Made by a program: the position numbers and the translations under genes
NCBI GenBank assembly: GCA_003542935.1
Contig: DPJQ01000014.1
Span: forward strand, 1-5,550
DNA: 5,550 nucleotides
Direction of reading: 5' to 3'
Source: Lachnospiraceae bacterium
Lineage (GTDB): Bacteria; Bacillota; Clostridia; Lachnospirales; Lachnospiraceae
Notes under the pieces: model-generated
The model's database searches: none
Told to the model about the DNA's origin: nothing
What the model saw: the letters and a program-made list of their open reading frames with translations, nothing else
In this document: positions 1-5,550 of the stretch, one piece after another
Position numbering within the stretch: position 1 is the stretch's first letter
Layout of the letters: the number at the start of each line of letters is the position of its first letter

Positions 1-22
1 CCGAGTTTTATTGTCAGAGAGA
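1..22. repeat. Left copy of the 22-bp terminal direct repeat
   Basis: These 22 bases, beginning ccgagttttattg, are identical to the last 22 bases of the window. On the minus strand they encode the end of the sensor kinase (SLSDNKTR region). A perfect end-to-end match of this length is not expected by chance and is what a circular molecule, or a cyclic path in an assembly, gives when written linearly. Confidence 0.9.
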
Positions 23-2382
23 TCAATGGATCCCCGATAATCCGTGACGATCTGCTGGATGATCCACATGCCCATGCCCGTGCCGTCCTCATCCAGGCTG
101 CCGGACGCAGAACGCTTGTTGGTCTCAAAGGGCTCCAGAGTCCGTTCAGGGTGCTTTTTGTACATGTCCAACAACCCCCAGCCGGTGTCCAGATAGTCTA
201 TCAGGATACCGGAGCCCTGCAGAGGCGTCAGAGAAATTGCAATTCGCTTTTCCGAAAGGGGAATTTCACTTTCCCGTTCAAAGGAAGTCACGCTGTTTGA
301 GATCAAATTGTTGAGGATATTTTCTATATCCATCATGAAGCAACGCAGTGTAAGCTGAGAGTCACAACGGAATTCCAAGGTCGCTCCACTTTTACGCAGG
401 ACGGCCTGCCAGGCACTCACAAAATCTGCCAGTTCCTTCCCCAGAAAGAACATACGCCGGCGGCGTTTATCCTTTTGGATGGCGCCGATGGTCAGATTGA
501 ACCAGGAGGCAAAATGCTTCTTGCTGTCTATCGCATGAAGGATCTGCTCAATGGCGTATAGAGCATCGTTGTCAAGTTCCAGCGCCTCATAGGATGCGTC
601 CAGATACATACCTATATTATTCGTCAGGGTGCGGATTTCATGCATGAACTGGTTGGTGATGATCCCTGTGGTGGCAAGTGTACGCAGCATTTTGAGCTCG
701 TCCCGCAGTTCCTGAATTTCCTGCTCCTTGTCCTCCAGGATATCGTCAATCAGTTTTTTGACCTGGACAGGGTTCGCAGACGGCGCTCTTTCCTCAAAGT
801 TGGAATTGGATGCCGACGGAATGGATACCTTGGGGGATGGATTTTGCTCTTGTTCAGCTTCCCATTGACGGCGTTGTTCCGCCAGCTTTGCCAGCTCGTC
901 CAGCTCATGCTGCCGCCGCTGCCGTTGCTTATCGTATTCGCTTAACTTCCGGCCCACATACTGCCGATCCCGCTCGAATTCATCAATAACGGCGATCAAA
1001 ATCTCCTTAAACTGCACAAATCCGGGGCCATCCTGAAGGCCGTTCCGGTTGGCATCGTCCTCCAGATTGCTGTTTTGCCGGGAGATGTTGACAATGCCCA
1101 TGATCTGCTCTGAACCAACCCGCCAGCGTCCCGTCAGATGGGAAATAGCCGCCGGCTGCCGGTTCCGCCGGGAGGACAACTCCAGCCAATCAAAGTCGTT
1201 GTCTCCATATTCCCCATAGGGGCGTACCCGGAAGTGATCCCGATAGACCTTGATCCCGCCGAACTCCTTCGTGAAATTTTTCCGTCCAGTAAAATCTCTG
1301 TAAAAAAATTTTTTCTGGTCATGCTGCGATGCGGTTACCTTATTAAAATACAGGACGCCTTCAAATTCCCCAATCAGGTTTTCCCCCTCCGGTTGGGAGA
1401 CAATTTCAGCTATGGGGCGGACAATAGAGATCGGCTTTCCATTGAAGTAAGCTGCGTCCTCAAGAGAGAATCCCGCCTCCGTCAGATCCAGTTTTCCCAA
1501 AACGTCAAATTCATTGCGAATCAGCTGTATTTGCAGGACGCTCCCTGTGTTTTCCTCTCCGCTGCGGATCTGAAACATGATCTTGTAGTCGAACTGTTCC
1601 ACACTGTTGCTGTGGATCTCCGCGTTTTCCGGGGCAGTTTCATCGTTGAAAAAGAAAATCTTGAAATTATCCACCGCCTCTGGCGGGAGCAGGTTGGCAA
1701 GGTGCCGGCGGATTCTGTCCTGCATTGGCTCAGACCAGTCATCGTGGAGAGAACTCAGCCAGAAAACAGTCCCTGTGTCATGAAAATCATATTCCGGGCG
1801 GCTGAGCAGTTCAGCCATGGGCTGATTTTTCCAGCCGTCGATTTCCGCGAAGGAAAGGAGCGATTCATCCGTATCATAGAGCTGAGCCTGCACCTCCGAG
1901 ATTTTTCGGTTGTTAGAAAAATCGTTCCAGGAGACATCCCACACCAGGGAAGAAGTTCCTGTGGAGGTCCACATCTGGCATCGGTCGGAGATCCGATCCA
2001 GGGCAAAACGGCCAATCCCCTTAGCGCCCGTCTTGATACGGCCGCGGCGGCTGACATAGGCGGTCTTCTTGGAGGAGTTGCCGATGGTCATCCAGTGCTT
2101 CCGAATGATGTCTTCCGTCATACCCTCTCCATTGTCCATCATCAGGAGGATCTGCCAGTTTTCATCATAATAGATACACACCGCCGAGGCGTCTGCGTCG
2201 TAGGCGTTTTTCGTCAGCTCCAAAATCGCTCCTTCGATTTTGGAGACATTTTCGCGACCGATCAATCGCGCAGTATATGCGTCCACGTCAAAGGAGATAT
2301 TTCGCTCATTTTTCCACATATGCTGTGCCGCCTCACTCTCCGGTTGTATTTTCCGGGTGTGGATGCTGAGAGATGAAATCAT
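1..2382 (-). CDS. paraMORC-type GHKL ATPase fused to a histidine kinase core (3' end runs off the window)
   Basis: This is an open frame of 794 codons from ATG 2382 to base 1, with no stop. Residues 55-65 (ELTKNAYDADA) are a GHKL N-box. D83-N-G85-E-G87-M is the G1 box, WMTIGNSSK (97-105) the lid, and GAKGIGRFA (119-127) the second glycine box. G204-T205 and GGIKVYRDHFRVRPYGE (375-391) belong to the following S5-like transducer. This half resembles the MORC/paraMORC ATPases found beside restriction systems. A charged coiled coil spans about 475-514, then comes a Ser/Pro-rich linker. The kinase half has an H-box FMHEIRT with His581, an N-box E687/N691/N692/N696, G1 D732-T-G-W-G736, F-box EPF (750-752) and G2 GTGMG (767-771). 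All ATP-binding residues look intact. No signal peptide or membrane segment is visible, so it is probably a cytoplasmic sensor. No Shine-Dalgarno precedes ATG 2382. Met22 (2319) is an alternative start that keeps every motif. The frame appears to continue into the receiver at 5528-4878. Confidence 0.9.
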   Translation of the reverse strand, partial: MISSLSIHTRKIQPESEAAQHMWKNERNISFDVDAYTARLIGRENVSKIEGAILELTKNAYDADASAVCIYYDENWQILLMMDNGEGMTEDIIRKHWMTIGNSSKKTAYVSRRGRIKTGAKGIGRFALDRISDRCQMWTSTGTSSLVWDVSWNDFSNNRKISEVQAQLYDTDESLLSFAEIDGWKNQPMAELLSRPEYDFHDTGTVFWLSSLHDDWSEPMQDRIRRHLANLLPPEAVDNFKIFFFNDETAPENAEIHSNSVEQFDYKIMFQIRSGEENTGSVLQIQLIRNEFDVLGKLDLTEAGFSLEDAAYFNGKPISIVRPIAEIVSQPEGENLIGEFEGVLYFNKVTASQHDQKKFFYRDFTGRKNFTKEFGGIKVYRDHFRVRPYGEYGDNDFDWLELSSRRNRQPAAISHLTGRWRVGSEQIMGIVNISRQNSNLEDDANRNGLQDGPGFVQFKEILIAVIDEFERDRQYVGRKLSEYDKQRQRRQHELDELAKLAEQRRQWEAEQEQNPSPKVSIPSASNSNFEERAPSANPVQVKKLIDDILEDKEQEIQELRDELKMLRTLATTGIITNQFMHEIRTLTNNIGMYLDASYEALELDNDALYAIEQILHAIDSKKHFASWFNLTIGAIQKDKRRRRMFFLGKELADFVSAWQAVLRKSGATLEFRCDSQLTLRCFMMDIENILNNLISNSVTSFERESEIPLSEKRIAISLTPLQGSGILIDYLDTGWGLLDMYKKHPERTLEPFETNKRSASGSLDEDGTGMGMWIIQQIVTDYRGSIDLSDNKTR

Positions 2383-2392
2383 ACCAATATGT

Positions 2393-2421
2393 AGTATATA
2401 CCAAAACTTGTCTGAATGCAA
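2393..2421 (-). promoter_or_regulatory. Candidate sigma-A promoter for the sensor gene and the operon
   Basis: On the minus strand, TTGCAT (2421-2416) and TATACT (2398-2393) are separated by 17 bases. The -10 matches the consensus at five of six positions and the -35 at three of six. Transcription would start around 2386, only a few bases before ATG 2382, giving an almost leaderless mRNA. This fits the absence of a Shine-Dalgarno there. It lies in the only sizeable intergenic gap, just past the hairpin, where the operon promoter would be expected. The weak -35 keeps confidence moderate. Confidence 0.4.
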
Positions 2422-2469
2422 TCACAAAGCAGCTTTTTAATGCTCCCAAAGCACTCTCTTTCAACGAGA

Positions 2470-2497
2470 TCGAGGGAATGGCAAGCCATTCCCTCGA
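2470..2497 (+). terminator. Strong hairpin after the spoIVB remnant, with U-tract on the plus strand
   Basis: There is a perfect 13-bp inverted repeat, arms 2470-2482 and 2485-2497, with an AA loop (or 12 bp with a CAAG loop). It is extendable by one A-T pair. On the plus strand it is followed by five T (2498-2502), the classic intrinsic-terminator layout. On the minus strand, the direction of all the genes here, the stem is followed by TCTCGTTG, a poor U-tract. It begins 7 bases after the spoIVB remnant stop and probably derives from the terminator of that gene. As it stands it should stop plus-strand transcription well and minus-strand transcription less well. Confidence 0.7.
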
Positions 2498-2504
2498 TTT
2501 TTGT

Positions 2505-2630
2505 CTACCGCCCCGCTTCCGCCAGCATGTTCTCTATTAAAATTCCGTACCCCTTCTCCGGCTCGTTGACCATCACGTGGGTCACCGCGCCCACCAGCTT
2601 CCCGTTCTGGAGGATGGGGCTGCCGCTCAC
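2505..2630 (-). pseudogene. spoIVB: 3' remnant of a SpoIVB-type serine peptidase gene
   Basis: Reading the minus strand from 2630 gives 41 codons and a TAG, starting VSGSPILQNGKLVGAVTH and ending NEPEKGYGILIENMLAEAGR. This matches the C-terminus of SpoIVB, the S55-family peptidase that triggers sigma-K activation during sporulation. SGSP holds the family's catalytic serine, and the GKLVGAVTH and GYGI/FIE blocks are characteristic. The rest of the gene is absent. Immediately upstream, the residues in frame (ILTSL) do not resemble the expected G-x-V-x-G-M before SGSP, so homology begins sharply at about base 2630. It has no start of its own and lies between the methyltransferase stop and the sensor promoter. 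It most likely marks an insertion or recombination point in spoIVB. Identification is by motif recognition only. Confidence 0.8.
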
Positions 2631-2673
2631 GAGTGATGTCAATATGGGACAACAAATTTTCTGAGCATATCTT

Positions 2674-4263
2674 TTATCCCGAAGCAGGGAATACGTCTCC
2701 CCTCAAACGCCTTTGCATCAGCGTCTGCCGGATCTCATTGAGCCGATGGATGGTATGGGGGGAAAGGGACTCAGATAATGTCCGCTCATTGACAAAGGAG
2801 ACAATATCTGACACAGGTGCCCCCGCACGGAACATACTGTCCAATTCGTTTACATCGCTCGCGCCAACTCGGGTGTAAGGTAATGCCAATGACTTGAATT
2901 CGCTGGGAGTCAGTTCAAGGACGCCGCCGCCATAATACCTGCCGCTATATTCACACAGGGCCAACGTGAGCGAATTGTAAAAACAAAATACCACACTTGC
3001 GGCGTCATATCCCTCCGCCAGGCGGATGTGATACCCGGCATCCGTCGTATGTACAGCCATTTGATTGATATAGAGATGCGGAAGCTTGTCGGATCGTTTG
3101 AAGAAAAAAACATCGCCATAATGAACAATAGGAACTCCATACCAGGGGACGCGATTCCTGCATTTATGCCGATCCCTCAGCTTGATATGGTTCGTCTCTT
3201 CTTCGCCTACTCGTCTCAGATACGCAAGAACCCCGGAAGGGATATACTTCTCATGTGCCAGATTGAGCAAATAAACAGGAACGTGGTTATTCTGAAGTTC
3301 TTGAAACAGACGCTGATCAAAAACGATCGTATCTGTCTTGATAAGAGAGTTTTTCTGTAAGATGGGCAGGACACAGTGCTGCGCCTGATTTTCTTCCACA
3401 AAGTCCCGATCAACGATAAAATACTTGTTTCCCCCTGTCACGATCCCCGGTGCACAAGGCCCTAACTGCCCCATTTGGAGACAACGCTTGGAGCAATCTT
3501 GCAGCAGTTGGATATCCTCGTCACGCAAAACGGCGTTGGACCACTTCTTCAAGGGCTTATTTTTTTCAATCCGGCTTTGATGAAGAGGCGTAGCGTCGCC
3601 CGGTGAAGCGTAAACGAAGTAATCAATATAAGGCGACGCATTCTGACAGTTGGAGAGATAGACCAGACAGGTGTGCTGTTCAATCTCTGGAAAAATGTTC
3701 TCCTCAAAAGTAAATATCTTGATATTGTTGAACCTCTGTTCCAGATACAGTCGAAGCTTCTCTGCAAACTGTACCTGAAGAAATTCCGCTGGCAATACAA
3801 AAAAAATGGTTCCGTCCGGCTGCAGAAGCCCCACGGATGCCACCAGGAAGGCGCTCCACAGATTCTGCATGACAGACTTGTCAACGTGCTCCTTTTCAAA
3901 TAGTGCCCGCCCCTTTTCCCGCACTTGGCTATCCATATTCTTCAGATTGATATAGGGCGGATTCCCGATAATCAAGTCGTAGCACTCCTTACAGTGCTCC
4001 GCATAGTCCAGATAATCTCCGACAAAATAGTGCAGTTCGGGCGCAGAGATACGGGAGCGCATGTCCAGGATCTTTGCCTCAAACAGTTCCACTGCATCAA
4101 TATGACAACCTGGCTGCCGGAGCAGTTCTGGCAAGAACCGCCCGTCTCCCGCAGCCGGCTCCAATGTCCTGCGGAAATTCTGCCCCTGACCGGCTAGAAA
4201 TCGAACCATGAATCGTATGACGCGCTCCGGCGTGTAATAAGAGCCCGTTTTTTTTTCGTCCAC
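2674..4263 (-). CDS. Type II N6-adenine DNA methyltransferase (Eco57I/TaqI-like, gamma class)
   Basis: This is a 529-residue SAM-dependent enzyme expected to methylate adenine N6 in a specific DNA site. Motif X is TGSYYTPERV (6-15). Motif I is EPAAGDGRF (35-43) for SAM binding. E59 (AVELFEAK) fits motif II and D83 (VGDYLDY) motif III. Motif IV is the catalytic N101-P-P-Y104 in LIIGNPPYINL. The stretch VLPAEFLQVQFAEKLRLYL and the following FPEIEQ are typical of the Eco57I family. The C-terminal half, with GIVTGGNKYFIV and LTPSEFKSLALPYTRV, resembles the TaqI-type target-recognition domain. No nuclease domain is fused, so cleavage is probably supplied by the HNH protein upstream. GTG 4263 is chosen because it lies just before motif X and 8 bases after the HNH stop. 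The frame stays open to an ATG at 4464, but that adds 67 low-complexity residues lying inside the HNH gene. The recognition site cannot be predicted. Confidence 0.92.
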   Translation of the reverse strand: MDEKKTGSYYTPERVIRFMVRFLAGQGQNFRRTLEPAAGDGRFLPELLRQPGCHIDAVELFEAKILDMRSRISAPELHYFVGDYLDYAEHCKECYDLIIGNPPYINLKNMDSQVREKGRALFEKEHVDKSVMQNLWSAFLVASVGLLQPDGTIFFVLPAEFLQVQFAEKLRLYLEQRFNNIKIFTFEENIFPEIEQHTCLVYLSNCQNASPYIDYFVYASPGDATPLHQSRIEKNKPLKKWSNAVLRDEDIQLLQDCSKRCLQMGQLGPCAPGIVTGGNKYFIVDRDFVEENQAQHCVLPILQKNSLIKTDTIVFDQRLFQELQNNHVPVYLLNLAHEKYIPSGVLAYLRRVGEEETNHIKLRDRHKCRNRVPWYGVPIVHYGDVFFFKRSDKLPHLYINQMAVHTTDAGYHIRLAEGYDAASVVFCFYNSLTLALCEYSGRYYGGGVLELTPSEFKSLALPYTRVGASDVNELDSMFRAGAPVSDIVSFVNERTLSESLSPHTIHRLNEIRQTLMQRRLRGDVFPASG

Positions 4264-4271
4264 GTATGTAC

Positions 4272-4853
4272 CTACTCTCTTGCAGCGTACAGCGCATCCA
4301 AGATATCTTGCAGCACGGTATCCATCTCCACGTAGTATTGGCACTCCGCAGGACTCAGCAGTCCCGCCCGGTTCTTTTCCCGCATCCGTTCCATTTGAAT
4401 GCGGAGTTGCTCCACCTTCCAAAACAGCTCCGTTTTGCGCAGGTGAAAATTCAGCAGCTGGCACATCTGCGTTCCTAAGGGTGTCCGGCCTACAATGTGG
4501 CCGCTGTCCGTTCGCGTCAGATGCTGATCGAACTCCCGGGAAGCCGGATCAACAAAGCCAATGCTGTCGCGGAAGGGAACCGTCTTATCCCCCGTAGGCC
4601 ACTGATTGGATTTGATCTGGTTGCACTTGGGACACGCCCACACAAAATTGGAATAGTCCTTCTCCCGGTCCAGATCCAGGGCCTTTGGAACGAAGTGATC
4701 CACATGGAAGCAGGCGCGGAGCCGCTGTCCGTTTTTCCCACAATACCCGCACAGTCCACCAAAATCCTCTTCCAGCATGGTCCTGGCGCTCTGCTGGGAA
4801 ATTTTGGGCAGATGCACACGCCGTTTGATCTCTATCTCTCCATGTACCCGCAT
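4272..4853 (-). CDS. HNH endonuclease
   Basis: This is a 193-residue protein with a compact zinc-stabilised HNH (beta-beta-alpha metal) fold. Cysteine pairs C35-x-x-C38 (LCGYCGK) and C74-x-x-C77 (ACPKCNQIK) should hold a structural zinc. H50-V-D52-H53 supplies the metal-binding and general-base histidines, N69 (YSNFVWAC) the middle Asn, and N78/K81 complete the finger. The part after the finger (DPASREFDQHL, then GHIVGRTPLG, about 111-136) matches the tail common in stand-alone bacterial HNH nucleases found with defence genes. Residues about 145-193 are probably helical or coiled-coil and may mediate partner contact. It is expected to cut DNA, with specificity set by partners. The start ATG 4853 has AAAGGA 10 bases upstream. 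The gene ends 8 bases before the methyltransferase GTG, so co-translation is likely. With that neighbour it looks like the restriction half of a modification-guarded system. No catalytic residue is missing. Confidence 0.9.
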   Translation of the reverse strand: MRVHGEIEIKRRVHLPKISQQSARTMLEEDFGGLCGYCGKNGQRLRACFHVDHFVPKALDLDREKDYSNFVWACPKCNQIKSNQWPTGDKTVPFRDSIGFVDPASREFDQHLTRTDSGHIVGRTPLGTQMCQLLNFHLRKTELFWKVEQLRIQMERMREKNRAGLLSPAECQYYVEMDTVLQDILDALYAARE

Positions 4854-4863
4854 AATAATTGAT

Positions 4864-4869
4864 TCCTTT
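4864..4869 (-). promoter_or_regulatory. Ribosome-binding site of the HNH gene
   Basis: AAAGGA on the minus strand is 10 bases before ATG 4853, within the 24-base gap after the receiver stop. No promoter-like elements or hairpin were seen in this gap, so the HNH gene is probably read from the upstream transcript. Confidence 0.5.
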
Positions 4870-4877
4870 GTAAATAT

Positions 4878-5510
4878 TTATTTGTTTTCCAGCAACGCCT
4901 CGCCTCTCTGCAGCAACGCGTCCAGCTTTTTCTCAAAATCCGAGTGCAGGAACTTTTCCGGCAGCTTCTCCACCATCCCGTAGGATGAGAGGACTCGGTA
5001 AAGGCGGCAAAGTTCCTCCTCCTCTGTCACGGACAGTCCTTCTGCTTGCTTCCGTCGGAGCAGAGCCTCGTACTCCTCACATTTCAACTCCCGTCGGTGC
5101 CTGAATACCTCGGCGCAGTCCTTTAGATGGTCTACAAATTTCTGGAAGTCGTTCACTCGCTCCTCATTACCAGCCTCGGTGTCGAATATGGTCTTGCTGT
5201 AGATATAGCAGTTGGCAACCAACTGATCCGTGATCCGTGCTCTTTCCACAGCTGTCATGATAAAGCAGGTCATATCCGGTATGATGTCGCTGATATAGCT
5301 GACCAGCGCGCTGCCGTTGTATCCCACGGTTCCCACCATTTTATAATCGATCAGAATCGCCTCCACCTGATGCCGGTAGATTTGTTTAATGTATTCTGAT
5401 TTATCGGCAGTGGTCTCAAAGGCGATCAGCTGGATCTCCTGCCGGGCCAATTTCCTTGCATAATTGCTGAACTGCTCCTGCGAGTCATCAATGTATCCAA
5501 TTTTAAGCAT
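4878..5510 (-). CDS. Response-regulator receiver protein with helical C-terminal extension; probably also the C-terminal domain of the sensor
   Basis: This encodes 210 residues if it starts at ATG 5510. The receiver domain spans about residues 2-120 and has every phosphorylation residue: acidic pair D8/D9 after strand 1 (KIGYIDDS), phospho-acceptor D55 (AILIDYKM), T86 (FIMTA) and K106 (YIYSK). Residues about 125-210 are charged and probably helical (for example RRELKCEEYEALLRRKQ), ending in ALLENK. No helix-turn-helix or enzymatic output domain is recognisable, so it probably signals by protein contact. The frame stays open from ATG 5510 to the right edge, and the residues there (LSDNKTR then EHWEAL) match the end of the sensor kinase. 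It is therefore either the REC domain of a hybrid kinase or an internally initiated product. GGGAGG lies 5 bases before the ATG and favours some independent translation. The stop is 24 bases before the HNH start, consistent with one operon. Confidence 0.88.
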   Translation of the reverse strand: MLKIGYIDDSQEQFSNYARKLARQEIQLIAFETTADKSEYIKQIYRHQVEAILIDYKMVGTVGYNGSALVSYISDIIPDMTCFIMTAVERARITDQLVANCYIYSKTIFDTEAGNEERVNDFQKFVDHLKDCAEVFRHRRELKCEEYEALLRRKQAEGLSVTEEEELCRLYRVLSSYGMVEKLPEKFLHSDFEKKLDALLQRGEALLENK

Positions 5511-5515
5511 CAGAG

Positions 5516-5521
5516 CCTCCC
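5516..5521 (-). promoter_or_regulatory. Strong ribosome-binding site before the receiver ATG
   Basis: GGGAGG on the minus strand lies 5 bases from ATG 5510, close to ideal spacing. It sits inside an open frame that continues from the sensor kinase. It therefore suggests the receiver can be translated on its own as well as, or instead of, being part of the fusion. Confidence 0.6.
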
Positions 5522-5528
5522 AATGTTC

Positions 5529-5550
5529 CCGAGTTTTATTGTCAGAGAGA
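5529..5550. repeat. Right copy of the 22-bp terminal direct repeat
   Basis: This is identical to bases 1-22. It is contiguous with the receiver gene through 5511-5528, and the minus-strand frame through the repeat is the same phase as the sensor frame at the left end. Merging the copies gives a unit of 5528 bp. Confidence 0.9.

Larger units (their letters stand above)
2383..2673 (-). other. Intergenic segment between methyltransferase stop and sensor start
   Basis: This is the only gap of about 300 bases. In the direction of transcription it holds a 43-base A+T-rich stretch after the methyltransferase stop (2673-2631), the spoIVB remnant (2630-2505), the hairpin (2497-2470), about 48 bases with nothing recognised, and the candidate promoter. 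The sharp change at about 2630 from A+T-rich DNA to G+C-rich spoIVB coding DNA marks a junction. No tRNA, small RNA or integrase-like frame was recognised. Confidence 0.6.

Noticed and set aside
1138..2376. Plus-strand open frame of 412 codons
   Set aside because: It is the antisense shadow of the sensor gene. It shows no recognisable domain, whereas the minus strand across the same bases has a full series of GHKL and S5 motifs in order.
2461..2655. Minus-strand 64-codon frame beginning MLSHIDITRERQ
   Set aside because: It is out of frame with the spoIVB remnant, whose frame gives clear SpoIVB C-terminal motifs. The 64-codon product is an Arg/Gly/Pro-rich shadow.
2416..2664. Plus-strand 82-codon frame across the intergenic region
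   Set aside because: It runs antisense through the spoIVB remnant and the hairpin. It has no ribosome-binding site and no recognisable motifs.
4264..4464. Methyltransferase start at ATG 4464, adding 67 residues
   Set aside because: The extension lies within the HNH coding sequence in another frame and is low-complexity. Methyltransferase motif X begins five residues after GTG 4263, as expected for the family.
4266..4862. Plus-strand frames opposite the HNH gene (4266-4478, 4280-4597, 4497-4862)
   Set aside because: They are antisense to a gene with intact HNH motifs and are Pro/Ser/Arg-rich without domain signatures.
1..5550. CRISPR array, tRNA, retron or diversity-generating repeat
   Set aside because: No spaced direct repeats, cloverleaf-like segments or reverse-transcriptase motifs were seen. 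The only clear repeats are the 22-bp ends and the hairpin arms.
1..5550. The terminal repeat as a transposon target-site duplication or terminal inverted repeat
   Set aside because: The copies are direct, lie inside the continuous sensor-receiver coding frame and have no transposase nearby. A circular or cyclic sequence explains them better.

Overview
The window carries four protein-coding modules, all on the minus strand, that read as one defence-like (restriction-type) operon. It also holds a short fragment of a sporulation gene. The fragment is the last 41 codons of a SpoIVB-type serine peptidase, which points to an endospore-forming Bacillota, probably a Clostridia-class anaerobe with a fairly balanced base composition. 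The genus cannot be read from the sequence.

Layout on the minus strand, from high to low coordinates: a receiver (REC) domain protein (5510-4878); an HNH endonuclease (4853-4272); an Eco57I/TaqI-type N6-adenine DNA methyltransferase (4263-2674, GTG start); a 43-base spacer; the spoIVB 3' remnant (2630-2505) with a strong hairpin after it (2497-2470); a promoter-like stretch; and a very large sensor protein (2382 to the left edge). The sensor has a paraMORC/Hsp90-like GHKL ATPase at its N-terminus, a coiled coil, and then a complete histidine-kinase core with its own second GHKL ATPase domain.

The two ends of the window are the same 22 bases (1-22 and 5529-5550). Joining them gives a 5528-bp circle. 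In that circle the sensor frame continues without a stop through six further codons into the receiver gene, making one open frame of about 1010 residues: GHKL ATPase, coiled coil, HisKA-like region, HATPase, REC. The last 40 bases of the window support this without assuming a circle, because upstream of the receiver ATG they encode the same residues with which the sensor leaves the window at base 1. The transcription order would then be sensor-receiver-HNH-methyltransferase from a promoter near 2393-2421.

Proposed joint action (inference): the paraMORC half detects or remodels foreign DNA or a DNA-protein complex. The kinase half autophosphorylates at His581 and passes phosphate to Asp55 of the receiver. 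The receiver, which has a helical tail and no recognisable DNA-binding domain, gates the HNH nuclease, while the methyltransferase marks host DNA. The spoIVB remnant beside the operon promoter suggests an element that inserts at the codons of the SpoIVB catalytic serine and carries a replacement 3' end. The circle contains no integrase and no replication gene.
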